Source: Parasphingopyxis lamellibrachiae
Lineage (GTDB): Bacteria > Pseudomonadota > Alphaproteobacteria > Sphingomonadales > Sphingomonadaceae
NCBI RefSeq assembly: GCF_003385775.1
Contig: NZ_QRDP01000004.1
Span: 2,754,957-2,818,956, forward strand
Length of the DNA: 64,000 bases
Direction: 5' to 3'
The notes below the pieces were generated by a model that had not been told where the DNA came from, made no database searches, and saw only the letters and a program-made list of their open reading frames with translations. Position numbers and translations under genes: made by a program. Positions 17,047-25,745 of the stretch are shown here, piece after piece (position 1 is the first letter of the stretch; every line of letters starts with the position of its first letter).

Positions 17047-18549
17047 ATGTCTGATAGCGAACATTATTGGCAGGCGATTGCCAGCACCAAGCCGCAACGC
17101 CTGACCGCCCTTTTCGATACCGATCCTGATCGTCTCGACAGGCTGACTGTCGAGGAAGCGGGTCTCTATTTCGATTTTTCCAAAACGCATCTGGATGGGG
17201 CGCTGGTGGAGGCTTTCGAAGGGCTGGCCGGGGCGCAGGAACTGGGGAAAAAGCGTGACGCGCTGTTTGCCGGGGAACCTATCAATATCAGCGAAGGACG
17301 GGCGGCCGAGCATATGGCCCAGCGCGGGCAAGGCGCGCCGGACAGCGTGGCCCTCGCCAGGACGCTGCACATGCGGATGCGCGCGCTTATCGATGCGATC
17401 GAGGCTGGCGCACTCGGCGAGATCCGGCACATCCTGCACCTGGGGATCGGCGGATCGGCGCTGGGCCCGGATTTCGTGATCGACGCGTTGGGGCGCGACG
17501 ATCCGGCCTATGATGTCGCGGTGGTTTCAAATGTCGATGGCGCGGCGCTGGAAGGACCGTTCACGCTGTTCGATCCGGAATATACGCTGGTCGTCATTGC
17601 CTCGAAAAGCTTTACCACGGCAGAAACCATGCTCAACGCTGAAAGCGCCCTGCAATGGATGCGCAATGCCGGGGTCGTCGATCCGTTCGGCCAGATGGTC
17701 GCGCTGACGGCGCAGCCGGATGCAGCTGTAGCATTCGGGATTGACCAGACACGCGTGCTACCCTTCCCGGATACGGTAGGCGGCCGTTATTCGCTCTGGT
17801 CTTCGATCGGCTTTCCCATCGCGCTTGCGCTGGGCTGGGAAGCGTTCGAGCAGATGCTTGAAGGGGCCGCGGCGATGGATCGGCATTTCCGGTTCACCGA
17901 GTGGAACCGCAACGCGCCCGCGCTCGCCGCTTTCGCCGATCTCTATTATGCGCAGACGCGGCGCGCGGAGACCCGCGCCATATTTGCCTATGAGGAGCGG
18001 CTGCGGTTGCTGCCCTCCTATCTCCAGCAGCTCGAAATGGAATCGAACGGCAAGGCGGCAAATGCCGATGGCCAGCCTCTGACCCGGGCCTCATCGCCAA
18101 TCGTCTGGGGCGGTGTGGGCACCGATGCGCAGCATGCCGTGTTCCAGCTCCTGCATCAGGGAACGCATCTCGTACCGGTGGAGTTCGTGGCCGTGGCGGA
18201 AGCGCACGACCACCGCGATCCCGCGCATCACGAGCAATTGCTGGTCAACTGTTTCGCGCAGGGCTCTGCACTCATGACTGGGCGCGCATCGGACGATCCG
18301 GCCCGGCATTTTGCAGGAGATCGGCCCTCCAGCACGATCCTCCTCGAGCGGCTCGATCCGGCAAGCCTCGGCGCATTGCTGGCATTTTATGAGCATCGCA
18401 CCTTCGTCAATGCGGCGCTGCTCGGAATAAATCCCTTCGACCAGTTCGGGGTCGAGCTTGGCAAGGATATCGCCAGGGCCATCGCCGGGGATGAGGATAC
18501 GCTGGAGCTGGACGCCTCGACCAGAGCGCTGATTGACCGGGCGCTATGA
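17047..18549 (+). CDS. pgi: Glucose-6-phosphate isomerase
   Basis: The 500-residue enzyme interconverts glucose-6-phosphate and fructose-6-phosphate. It shows the family signatures GGRYSLWSSIGFPIAL (around 240) and, with the active-site Glu, QQLEMESNGK (around 330). VGTDAQHAVFQLLHQGTHL carries the conserved His. Length is a little shorter than the 550-residue E. coli enzyme, as in many alphaproteobacteria. It starts 53 bases after the kinase gene but is probably independent of it. Confidence 0.96.
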   Translation: MSDSEHYWQAIASTKPQRLTALFDTDPDRLDRLTVEEAGLYFDFSKTHLDGALVEAFEGLAGAQELGKKRDALFAGEPINISEGRAAEHMAQRGQGAPDSVALARTLHMRMRALIDAIEAGALGEIRHILHLGIGGSALGPDFVIDALGRDDPAYDVAVVSNVDGAALEGPFTLFDPEYTLVVIASKSFTTAETMLNAESALQWMRNAGVVDPFGQMVALTAQPDAAVAFGIDQTRVLPFPDTVGGRYSLWSSIGFPIALALGWEAFEQMLEGAAAMDRHFRFTEWNRNAPALAAFADLYYAQTRRAETRAIFAYEERLRLLPSYLQQLEMESNGKAANADGQPLTRASSPIVWGGVGTDAQHAVFQLLHQGTHLVPVEFVAVAEAHDHRDPAHHEQLLVNCFAQGSALMTGRASDDPARHFAGDRPSSTILLERLDPASLGALLAFYEHRTFVNAALLGINPFDQFGVELGKDIARAIAGDEDTLELDASTRALIDRAL

Positions 18550-18657
18550 GGCACAAGATGCAATGACGATCACTCTGATCGGTAAAACTCGACTTGCGCG
18601 TAACCGATTGCCGCCCCAGTTCGAACCCTTGGCAGACAAAGACAACAGGAAATCCCG

Positions 18658-20007
18658 ATGGCTGATTTTGACTATGACCTTTTTGTAATCGGTGCCGGTT
18701 CCGGCGGCGTCCGCGCGGCCCGCGTTTCGGCGGCCTTTGGCGCGAAAGTGGCTATTGCCGAAGAACATAAGGTGGGCGGCACCTGTGTGATCCGTGGCTG
18801 CGTTCCCAAGAAACTCTTGGTTTATGGTTCCCATTTTGCCGAGGATATTCATGATGCGCGCCGCTTCGGCTGGAAAGTTTCGGGCGACCCCGAGTTCGAC
18901 TGGCCGACCCTGCGCGACAATGTCCTTTCCGAAGTCGAGCGGCTGAACGGCATCTATATCAACACGCTCGAAAGCCATGATGTCGAGATTGTCCATGAGC
19001 GGGCGACCGTCACCGGCCCCAACGAGGTCACGCTTGCCTCGGGCAAGACGGTTACTGCTGGCAAGATTCTGATCGCCACCGGGGCCTGGCCGTTCAAGCC
19101 GGATTTTCCGGGCGTCGAACACACGATCAGTTCCAACGAGGTCTTTCACCTCGAAACCCTACCCAAGCGCGTGCTGATCGCGGGTGCCGGCTATATCGCC
19201 AACGAATTCGCCGGGATCTTCAACGAATTTTCCTGCGAAGTGACGCTCATCAACCGCTCCGACGCGATCCTGCGCCAATATGACCAGTCCATCCGCGATC
19301 GTCTGCTCGAGATATCCATGCGCAAGGGCATCGACTTCCGGTTCAATGCCGAGTTCGAGAGCATCGAAAAGAATGAAGACGGATCGCTGCATGTCGAGAT
19401 GAGCAATCATTCGCCGCTCGATGTCGACATGGTGCTGATCGCAACGGGCCGCGTGCCCAACACGAACGGGCTCGGCTTGGAAAATGCCGGAGTCGAGATG
19501 GACGAGAAGGGTGCGATCAAGGTCGACGAGTATAGCAAGACGAATGTCGACAGCATCTATGCGGTCGGCGATGTCACCAACCGGGTGCAGCTGACGCCGG
19601 TTGCGATCCGCGAAGGCCAGGCTTTCGCCGAAACGGTGTTCAACGACAATCCGAAAACGGTCGACTATCGCTATATCCCGTCGGCCGTGTTCAGCCACCC
19701 GCCTATGGCAGCCATCGGCATGACGGAGAGCGAGGCCCGCACGACTTTAGGCAATGTGAAAGTCTATTCATCGGACTTCCGCGCAATGAAGAACGTGCTT
19801 GCCGACCGCGACGAACGCGCGCTCTACAAGATGGTCTGCGACGGAGATACAGGTAAAGTCGTCGGGCTCCATATGATCGGCCCGGAATCCGCCGAAATCC
19901 TGCAGGCGGCCGCTGTAGCGGTGAAGGCGGGGTTGACCAAGGACGATTTCGACGATGTCGTTGCGCTCCACCCGACCATGGCCGAGGAGCTGGTGCTGCT
20001 CAATTAG
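18658..20007 (+). CDS. gor: Glutathione-disulfide reductase
   Basis: This 449-residue flavoprotein reduces oxidised glutathione with NADPH. GAGSGGVRAA (12-21) binds FAD, Cys43 and Cys48 in GGTCVIRGCVPKK form the redox disulfide, and GAGYIANEFAG is the NADPH site. The C-terminal HPTMAEE supplies the catalytic His-Glu pair. It supports the glutathione-dependent formaldehyde enzyme at 6.2 kb. Its stop overlaps the convergent PAP2 gene by 4 bases (TTAG). Confidence 0.96.
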   Translation: MADFDYDLFVIGAGSGGVRAARVSAAFGAKVAIAEEHKVGGTCVIRGCVPKKLLVYGSHFAEDIHDARRFGWKVSGDPEFDWPTLRDNVLSEVERLNGIYINTLESHDVEIVHERATVTGPNEVTLASGKTVTAGKILIATGAWPFKPDFPGVEHTISSNEVFHLETLPKRVLIAGAGYIANEFAGIFNEFSCEVTLINRSDAILRQYDQSIRDRLLEISMRKGIDFRFNAEFESIEKNEDGSLHVEMSNHSPLDVDMVLIATGRVPNTNGLGLENAGVEMDEKGAIKVDEYSKTNVDSIYAVGDVTNRVQLTPVAIREGQAFAETVFNDNPKTVDYRYIPSAVFSHPPMAAIGMTESEARTTLGNVKVYSSDFRAMKNVLADRDERALYKMVCDGDTGKVVGLHMIGPESAEILQAAAVAVKAGLTKDDFDDVVALHPTMAEELVLLN

Positions 20008-21002
20008 GCAGCCGGAGCCTTCAGGCGGGCAAATCCGAGTTGCGAAACCCAGTCGGTTGCATCGGATGCCCGCCTTTCAAGGTGTCGTATGATGGCGATC
20101 GTCGCAAGGGCCGCGACGATTCCTCCGAGAATGTCGATGCCATAATGGCTGCCATATAGCGGCGTTGCGGCAATCATCGAAAGGTTGATGCCGAGGCTGG
20201 GCACCAGCAGGAACAACGATCTCCGGCATGCATAGATAAGAACCACACCCATGGCAGTGTGGAATGACGGGAAGGTCACGAGGCCGGGCAGGCTATCGAG
20301 CTCAAGCACGGGCGCTGGCGCCTCACGAAGCATGTTGAGCGACGATATATGGTAGGTGCCGAGACTGTCATGGACATGCTGGAAACCGGCCAGGTCCGGG
20401 GCGTAATAGACCATCGCTGCCTGAGCCGGGAAAAACATGCCTAGCGTCATGCACAGGCTGGCAGACACGACGAATAATGCGATAAATTCGAAGCAGGCAG
20501 CGCGTCGATCGGGAAAAAGTGCGAGAAGAAGAAAGAAGAAGATCGAGTAACCATTCAAACCGGTATAGGTCCAGTTCATGATCGAAAGCAGCCAGCGCTG
20601 CCCGTCAAGCCAGCGGATATAGGCGTGCCAGTCAAATCTGATCATGCTGTCCAGCTGACTCAAAGTTGCGTCTGCCCAGGGCAGCGCGGTCGTCATGCTG
20701 AGATGGTTGAACAATCGCAGCGTCGGCCAGGCAACCAGAATGAACGCAAGACCCGTGCAGACAACATATATGGCATCATTGTCTTCGAATCTTTTGGCCC
20801 CGAGCAATGCCGCGACGACGAGCGGCATCAGCGAGAAAATTGTGCCGACGGCATTGGCGTCGAGGGCAATTGGCGTCGCGAGGAGCCAAAGGCCGTCGAT
20901 CAGGGCAAAAATGCCAAGCAGAGCCCATGGCCAGATCGGCCAGTTCCGCCTGTCTGGAATCGGCTGCAATTCCTGGTTCGCGATGAGCCTGCTGTGCTGC
21001 AT
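20004..21002 (-). CDS. PAP2 superfamily membrane protein
   Basis: The 332-residue protein has about six to eight hydrophobic helices and the split phosphatase signature FPSFHTAMG (around 246) and SHYGIDILGG (around 284). This is the PAP2_3 type related to inositol-phosphorylceramide synthases and lipid phosphatases. In a sphingolipid-making order such as Sphingomonadales, a role in phospholipid or sphingolipid head-group chemistry is plausible but not shown. The start at 21002 gives a short cytosolic lead before the first helix. Confidence 0.82.
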   Translation of the reverse strand: MQHSRLIANQELQPIPDRRNWPIWPWALLGIFALIDGLWLLATPIALDANAVGTIFSLMPLVVAALLGAKRFEDNDAIYVVCTGLAFILVAWPTLRLFNHLSMTTALPWADATLSQLDSMIRFDWHAYIRWLDGQRWLLSIMNWTYTGLNGYSIFFFLLLALFPDRRAACFEFIALFVVSASLCMTLGMFFPAQAAMVYYAPDLAGFQHVHDSLGTYHISSLNMLREAPAPVLELDSLPGLVTFPSFHTAMGVVLIYACRRSLFLLVPSLGINLSMIAATPLYGSHYGIDILGGIVAALATIAIIRHLERRASDATDWVSQLGFARLKAPAA

Positions 21003-21091
21003 GGAAAAGCCATGTCAGATTTTGGTAAACAGAAGATAAAGACGCTGTTTCCGATACGATAGCCTCTCGGCCCAAATGGCTGAAAAACGAT

Positions 21092-22231
21092 CTAGCGAGT
21101 GATGCGCAACCGATCCGGCCTGAGCATCTCTGGTCGCACATCATTCTCCACGAGCGCTTCCGGCCACTCGAGCTCCAGCAGCAACGCTTCCGCTGCCATC
21201 GCCATGCCGGGCGAGGTCTGAAGCCCGAAACCGCCTTGCCCGGCCAGCCAGAAAAAGCCGGGTGCATCAGGCGCGTAGCCTGCGACCGGGCTGTGGTCTG
21301 GCGCGAACGTCCTGAGGCCCGACCATTTGTGATCGATGCGGCGTATCGGCATTGTCGTTCCCTGTTCGACCCGCCAGGCGGCCAGCGCGACCGTTTCCTC
21401 GTCGGGCTGCGCATCGCAGGGCGGCGAGGCGCTCTCGTCCATTGGCGAGGCGAGCAACTGTCCCGATCCTTCGGGCAGCATGTAAAAGCCCTCGCCAACC
21501 GTCTTGGTAAATGGCCAGCCGGACACATCCACCCCTTCGGGCGGGCGGAAGGCGATGATGGTGCGCCTGAGAGGCATCAGGCCGAGCGTCCCGACGCTCG
21601 CCATCTCCGCTATTGTATCGGCCCAGGCGCCGGCGGCATTGACGATGCGCTTCGCGGCGTAACTTTCGCCGGGCGTATCGACGATCCAGCGCGCACCTTC
21701 GCGGCGGATCGCGCCGACCGGAGCGTCGGTCACCAACACTCCGCCGGCGGCGCGCAGAGCGCGGATATTCGCCTGCAGCATGGCGTCGCTGTCGAGCTTG
21801 TAGGCGTCGGGATCGAACAGGCCTGCTGCAAACCCTCCATCGCCAATATTCAGGACTGGTACGATATCGCGCAACTCGGCGCCGGGGATCCGCCGGGCTT
21901 GGGGCGAATGGGCGAGGGTGGTTTCGGTCAGCCGGTCGAGCTGCTCTTCCTCATCGGCCCGGGCGATGAAGAAGGCCGCCATGCGCCGGGCCAGGGCAGG
22001 GTGGTCCCCTTCGGGCGGCGCGGCGAATAGGGTTTTGCTGATCGCGGTCAGCTTGTGGACCAGCCCGTCGCCTATTCCGAAATGGCAGAATGTCGCGCTG
22101 CGGCCGGACGAATGATAGCCGGCAGCGCTCTCGCGCTCGAGAACCACTGTCTCGCCATGCCGCGCGATCCTCGCTGCCGCCGAGAGCCCGGCAATGCCGC
22201 CGCCGATAAGGACTGTGTCGATAGATCGCAT
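21092..22231 (-). CDS. FAD-dependent D-amino acid dehydrogenase, D-arginine dehydrogenase-like
   Basis: This 379-residue DAO-family flavoprotein has the FAD motif GGGIAGLSAA (9-18) and the segment GYHSSGRSAT. Its C-terminus contains the stretch GYAPDAPGFFWLAGQGGFGLQ. These segments closely resemble Pseudomonas D-arginine dehydrogenase (DauA), which deaminates D-arginine and other D-amino acids to 2-oxo acids. Exact substrate is inferred from remembered similarity. The promoter is in the divergent region with the next gene. Confidence 0.85.
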   Translation of the reverse strand: MRSIDTVLIGGGIAGLSAAARIARHGETVVLERESAAGYHSSGRSATFCHFGIGDGLVHKLTAISKTLFAAPPEGDHPALARRMAAFFIARADEEEQLDRLTETTLAHSPQARRIPGAELRDIVPVLNIGDGGFAAGLFDPDAYKLDSDAMLQANIRALRAAGGVLVTDAPVGAIRREGARWIVDTPGESYAAKRIVNAAGAWADTIAEMASVGTLGLMPLRRTIIAFRPPEGVDVSGWPFTKTVGEGFYMLPEGSGQLLASPMDESASPPCDAQPDEETVALAAWRVEQGTTMPIRRIDHKWSGLRTFAPDHSPVAGYAPDAPGFFWLAGQGGFGLQTSPGMAMAAEALLLELEWPEALVENDVRPEMLRPDRLRITR

Positions 22232-22273
22232 AGGCGGCCTTTATGGCGAATTGCCGGATTTGGAAATGCTATT

Positions 22274-22291
22274 GTATTATACATGTAATAC
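22274..22291. promoter_or_regulatory. Inverted repeat GTATTA-N6-TAATAC, candidate operator
   Basis: Perfect 6-bp arms GTATTA and TAATAC flank TACATG in the 96-base divergent region between the D-amino acid dehydrogenase and a secreted protein gene. A further TAATACGG follows at once. AT-rich inverted repeats of this size often bind GntR- or TetR-type repressors; none is encoded next to it. Confidence 0.4.
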
Positions 22292-22327
22292 GGTAATACG
22301 GCCATGGATATTAGGGAGGATATTCGA

Positions 22328-22822
22328 ATGAAAGCAGGATCGCTGTTTCTATGGGCCATGCTGGGCGTTTCCTCGGCCGCATCGGCGCAATCGGCGGACG
22401 TTACGATCCCCGATGCCATTGCGTTCGGCGCTTCGGTGGACAGCATGACCGAGCGGCTCGCCGGACTGTGCAGCGAGGCGGAATTGCGAACCATCGATCC
22501 GCCTGTGCTGCCGGACGTGCAGAACATCCAGCAGCAGATCGATTGCCAGGGATTCGATTATATGGGGGAACCGCGCCTCGCCGAATTCGTCTTCCGCGAC
22601 GACGCCCTGCAGATGGTCTGGATTCTCGTCGATGCCGACGACCAGGAACGGATCGTCGCCGCCATGCGCGAAGCCTATGGCGAAGACGGGCTGACCACCA
22701 GCGATGTTGTCGCATTCCGGGAGCACCGCACGGCATGGCGGTTCGAGCCGCCGGAAGTTCTGTTCTTCTCCGAAGAGCTGCGCCCGGCAATGGAGCGCTT
22801 TCTTACGGCTCCGACGGAATGA
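22328..22822 (+). CDS. Secreted protein of unknown function
   Basis: This 164-residue protein starts at the ATG at 22328, which has a good ribosome site (GGGAGGA, 8 bases upstream). The first 21 residues are a signal peptide ending SAASA. The mature protein has two cysteines (CSEAELRTI and QQIDCQGFDYMG) and an alternating alpha/beta look (LAEFVFRDDALQMVWILVD). I do not recognise the family. It is probably periplasmic. A ligand- or inhibitor-type role is possible, but nothing in the neighbours settles it. Confidence 0.75.
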   Translation: MKAGSLFLWAMLGVSSAASAQSADVTIPDAIAFGASVDSMTERLAGLCSEAELRTIDPPVLPDVQNIQQQIDCQGFDYMGEPRLAEFVFRDDALQMVWILVDADDQERIVAAMREAYGEDGLTTSDVVAFREHRTAWRFEPPEVLFFSEELRPAMERFLTAPTE

Positions 22823-22898
22823 CATCCCGATCGGTTGCGTTGTATTCGGCAGGATAAAGGCATAGTCTTCCCCCGACGCCACAGCGGGAGGGATCGCA

Positions 22899-23915
22899 AT
22901 GCCGGGAACCGTACTCGTAACGGGGGGCAGCGGTTATATCGCGGGCTTCACGATCAGGCAGCTGGTGGCCGAGGGCTGGACTGTCCATAGCACGATCCGT
23001 TCGCTGGACCGGGAACAGCAGGTTCGCGATATTCTGAACGTCGACAATGCCAAGCTTCGTTTTTTCGCTGCCGATCTAATGGACGATGCGGGTTGGGCCG
23101 AGGCGATGGCGGGCTGCACCCATCTCGCCCATCTCGCTTCGCCGCTTCCCAGTGCATCCCCCAGGGATGAGAACGACCTGATCGGGCCGGCGCGAGACGG
23201 CGCGCTCCGTGCGCTGAGGTTCGCCAAGGAAGCGGGTGTGAAGCGGGTCGTGATGACCTCGTCCATGGCGGCGATAGCGTACGGCGTAGATCGCGGCGAA
23301 TATACGTTCAGCGAGAAGGACTGGACCAATCTCGAGCATCCCGATGTCTATCCCTATGTGAAGTCGAAAACGATCTCCGAGCGCGCGGCGCGGGACTGGA
23401 TGGTAGCCAATGGCGAGGGCATGGAATTCTGCACGATCAATCCGAGCATGGTTCTGGGGCCCATCCTCAGCCCCGATTTTTCGACATCGCTGGAAGCCGT
23501 GAAGAAGATGATGGACGGCAGCTTCCCGGGCGCGCCCGATCTTGGATTTTGCGTCGTTGATGTCCGCGATGTGGCAGACCTGCACGTCCGCGCGCTCACC
23601 GCCCCGGATATGGACGGCGAACGCTTCTTCGCAGCCGGCAAGTTTTTCAAGCTTCACGACATTGCGATGCTGCTCAAAGAGCGACTGGGGGACGAGGCGA
23701 AAAAGGTTCCGTCGCGCAAGCTTCCCGACTGGCTGATGAAGATCGTCGCGATCTGGGATCCCGTAGCGCGGCAGGTAAAGTCCGAACTCGGCAAGGTGCG
23801 CCATGCCGATGCCAGCCATGCGAAGGAAAAGCTCGGCTGGCAGACGCGCGACGAGGAACAGACGATCGTCGATACCGCCCGCAGCCTGATCGATAACGGG
23901 ATAGTGAAGACTTAG
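22899..23915 (+). CDS. NAD(P)-dependent extended SDR, aldehyde/dihydroflavonol reductase-like
   Basis: The 338-residue protein has TGGSGYIAG near 8-16, a Ser in VVMTSSMAA and the catalytic Tyr-x3-Lys in YPYVKSK (around 150). It fits the extended SDR group that includes dihydroflavonol-4-reductase-like aldehyde and ketone reductases. The substrate is unknown. A palindromic element begins 4 bases after its stop codon. Confidence 0.88.
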   Translation: MPGTVLVTGGSGYIAGFTIRQLVAEGWTVHSTIRSLDREQQVRDILNVDNAKLRFFAADLMDDAGWAEAMAGCTHLAHLASPLPSASPRDENDLIGPARDGALRALRFAKEAGVKRVVMTSSMAAIAYGVDRGEYTFSEKDWTNLEHPDVYPYVKSKTISERAARDWMVANGEGMEFCTINPSMVLGPILSPDFSTSLEAVKKMMDGSFPGAPDLGFCVVDVRDVADLHVRALTAPDMDGERFFAAGKFFKLHDIAMLLKERLGDEAKKVPSRKLPDWLMKIVAIWDPVARQVKSELGKVRHADASHAKEKLGWQTRDEEQTIVDTARSLIDNGIVKT

Positions 23916-23918
23916 TTT

Positions 23919-24092
23919 GTCAGGCCTTCGGCTTTGCCTCAGGCGCCGTTCCAGCCCTCTCCCCCACCCGGCCTCCCATAGAATATACTGAGTGGGGGAG
24001 CGGGCGGAGAAGACACAGGCTCCGGCGGCGCGAGGCGTCGCTGGATGTCATCGGAGGGCGGTGCGGCGATGTTGCGCTAGCGACCTTCTGAC
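23919..24092. repeat. Palindromic intergenic element, copy 2 (GTCAG...CTGAC ends)
   Basis: This 174-bp second copy fills nearly all the space between two convergent stop codons. It begins GTCAG at 23919 and ends CTGAC at 24092. It contains CCACCCGGCCTCCCATAGAA and the same loop as copy 1 (23966-23994 region). Its left flank (CCTTCG...GC.TCAGGC.CCG) matches the reverse complement of copy 1's right flank. The right arm is more diverged, so the hairpin is imperfect. Confidence 0.75.
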
Positions 24093-24095
24093 CGA

Positions 24096-24932
24096 CTAAA
24101 CCGTTACCTTCTCAGGGACTTGCGCCTCGGCCGAATTCCCCGTGCTGATCAGCGGCCAGACCAGCATTTCGCCGGTCGATGTCTTGGGCAGGTTTTCCAC
24201 GCCATAGCTCTCCGGGTAGCGCCGCGTGATCTTTGCCGTACCGAAAAGCACGTCCCAGAAGAACAGCAGGTTGCCGAAATTGCCTTTGTAATTGGTCACG
24301 CCGTCGGCCTTGTGGCGGCCGTGATGGGCGTGATGGGTCGAGGGCGTCGAGATGGTCCGCTCGACCACCCACATGACGGGCGAGAGCCAGGCGATCCTGT
24401 ACAGCGGCTTGTCCCAGGCGACATCGGAATGCGCGCCGATGATCACCGCGAGCTTCACAACGATATAGCCGGCATAGACATAGCCGAGGCCGAGATAGAT
24501 CAGCACGCCGGAAAACCAGATGCCCGGCATCGTCAGATAATAGAAGATGTTGTTCCGATAGACGAGGCGCACGCTCATATAGCGGCCGTCATGATGGGGA
24601 CGGTGCAGCTTGTAGAGCAGCGAGAATGTGTGCGCCGCGCGGTGCCACCAATATTGCATCATATCGTCGAACACGAGGAACAGCGCTATGGCGGCAATGA
24701 TCGGAATACCGGCGAGCGCGCCCGCATATTGGGGAGCGATCTGCCCGGCGATCCAGACGGAACTGAACAGGATGAAAGGCTGGGTCACGAACAGCAGCAC
24801 GATGGTGCTCACCGCTTCGACGATTCCGTCGCCCCGGGTCTGTTCGGGCTTGCTGAAAAGCCCTGTCCGCCAAAGCTCGATCAGTGCAAATCCGAAATAG
24901 ATCGCGAGGATCAGGATAGTACTCGTATGCAT
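24096..24932 (-). CDS. Sterol desaturase / fatty acid hydroxylase family protein
   Basis: This 278-residue membrane protein has three or four hydrophobic segments and the di-iron histidine boxes HRAAH, HRPHH and HHAHHGRH of the fatty acid hydroxylase superfamily. Such enzymes hydroxylate or desaturate membrane lipids, carotenoids or hopanoids using O2. The substrate is not evident. The ATG at 24932 has a ribosome site (GAGAGGA); the track of sequence before it is out of family. It is divergent from a Crp/Fnr regulator 105 bases away, which may control it. Confidence 0.88.
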   Translation of the reverse strand: MHTSTILILAIYFGFALIELWRTGLFSKPEQTRGDGIVEAVSTIVLLFVTQPFILFSSVWIAGQIAPQYAGALAGIPIIAAIALFLVFDDMMQYWWHRAAHTFSLLYKLHRPHHDGRYMSVRLVYRNNIFYYLTMPGIWFSGVLIYLGLGYVYAGYIVVKLAVIIGAHSDVAWDKPLYRIAWLSPVMWVVERTISTPSTHHAHHGRHKADGVTNYKGNFGNLLFFWDVLFGTAKITRRYPESYGVENLPKTSTGEMLVWPLISTGNSAEAQVPEKVTV

Positions 24933-25037
24933 GACATCCTCTCCCGGGGGCGTTTTGGTATCCGACCGCTTTGCTTCCGATTCTTGCCTTGTGCAGCGAC
25001 TCGTAGCAGGAAGGACTGATCCTAACTGCCAAGAAGT

Positions 25038-25745
25038 TTGCAATTGACCGAAACGCCACTTTCCCTATCACTCGGCCAGTTTATCAGCCGAATGCCGGCC
25101 GAAATGCGCAGTGCCGTCCAGGCTGCGGGAACGTTGATCCGGTATCGCGACGGTGCGGTCATCCAGCAGCGCGGCGATCGCAAGCCGGGACTCTCCATCA
25201 TTGTCGAAGGCAGGGTGCGGATGAGCGCGACGGATTCCGAGGGCGAGCGTTCCACCTATATCGTCCATGGCCCCGGCAATGTCTTTGGCGAGATGACGTT
25301 GTTTCTCGATATCCCGCGTACGCTGGACGCTGTGGCGGTCGGTGAGACGGCGATCCGGGAAGTCTCTCGTGCCCGGTTCACCCGGCTACTCGATACGCAG
25401 CCTGAATTGCGGGATCATCTGCTGGCCAGCCTTGCGCGGCAATTGTCTCTGGCGCTGGAGCGGCTCGACGACCAGCGGCGGCTGCCGGCAGCTATGCGGC
25501 TTGCCAAAACGCTGCTCACGCTCGCTGAACCGGATGGCGAAGGGCATGTCGCCCATGGCAGCCAGTCGGGCCTGGCCGAAGCGATTGCCGCAAGCCGGGT
25601 GACGACCGGCAAGGCGCTGGCCGAACTGGCGGATGCGGGGCTTGTCAGAACCGGCTATCGCGCCGTGCACATTCGCGATTTGGACGCGCTGAAAGACTGG
25701 GTTGCCGAGCGGAGTTTCCTGACGCCGCTTACTGAAGGCGATTAG
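25038..25745 (+). CDS. Crp/Fnr family transcriptional regulator
   Basis: The protein has up to 235 residues, with a cyclic-nucleotide-binding-type beta-barrel (about 20-130, including [13 protein letters not shown] and [12 protein letters not shown]) and a C-terminal winged helix with [21 protein letters not shown] (about 180-205). It lacks the cysteine cluster of Fnr. The start is uncertain: a TTG at 25038 gives full length, and a later ATG at residue 19 is possible. The stop overlaps the convergent acs stop by 4 bases. It may regulate the divergent sterol desaturase gene. Confidence 0.85.
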   Translation: MQLTETPLSLSLGQFISRMPAEMRSAVQAAGTLIRYRDGAVIQQRGDRKPGLSIIVEGRVRMSATDSEGERSTYIVHGPGNVFGEMTLFLDIPRTLDAVAVGETAIREVSRARFTRLLDTQPELRDHLLASLARQLSLALERLDDQRRLPAAMRLAKTLLTLAEPDGEGHVAHGSQSGLAEAIAASRVTTGKALAELADAGLVRTGYRAVHIRDLDALKDWVAERSFLTPLTEGD

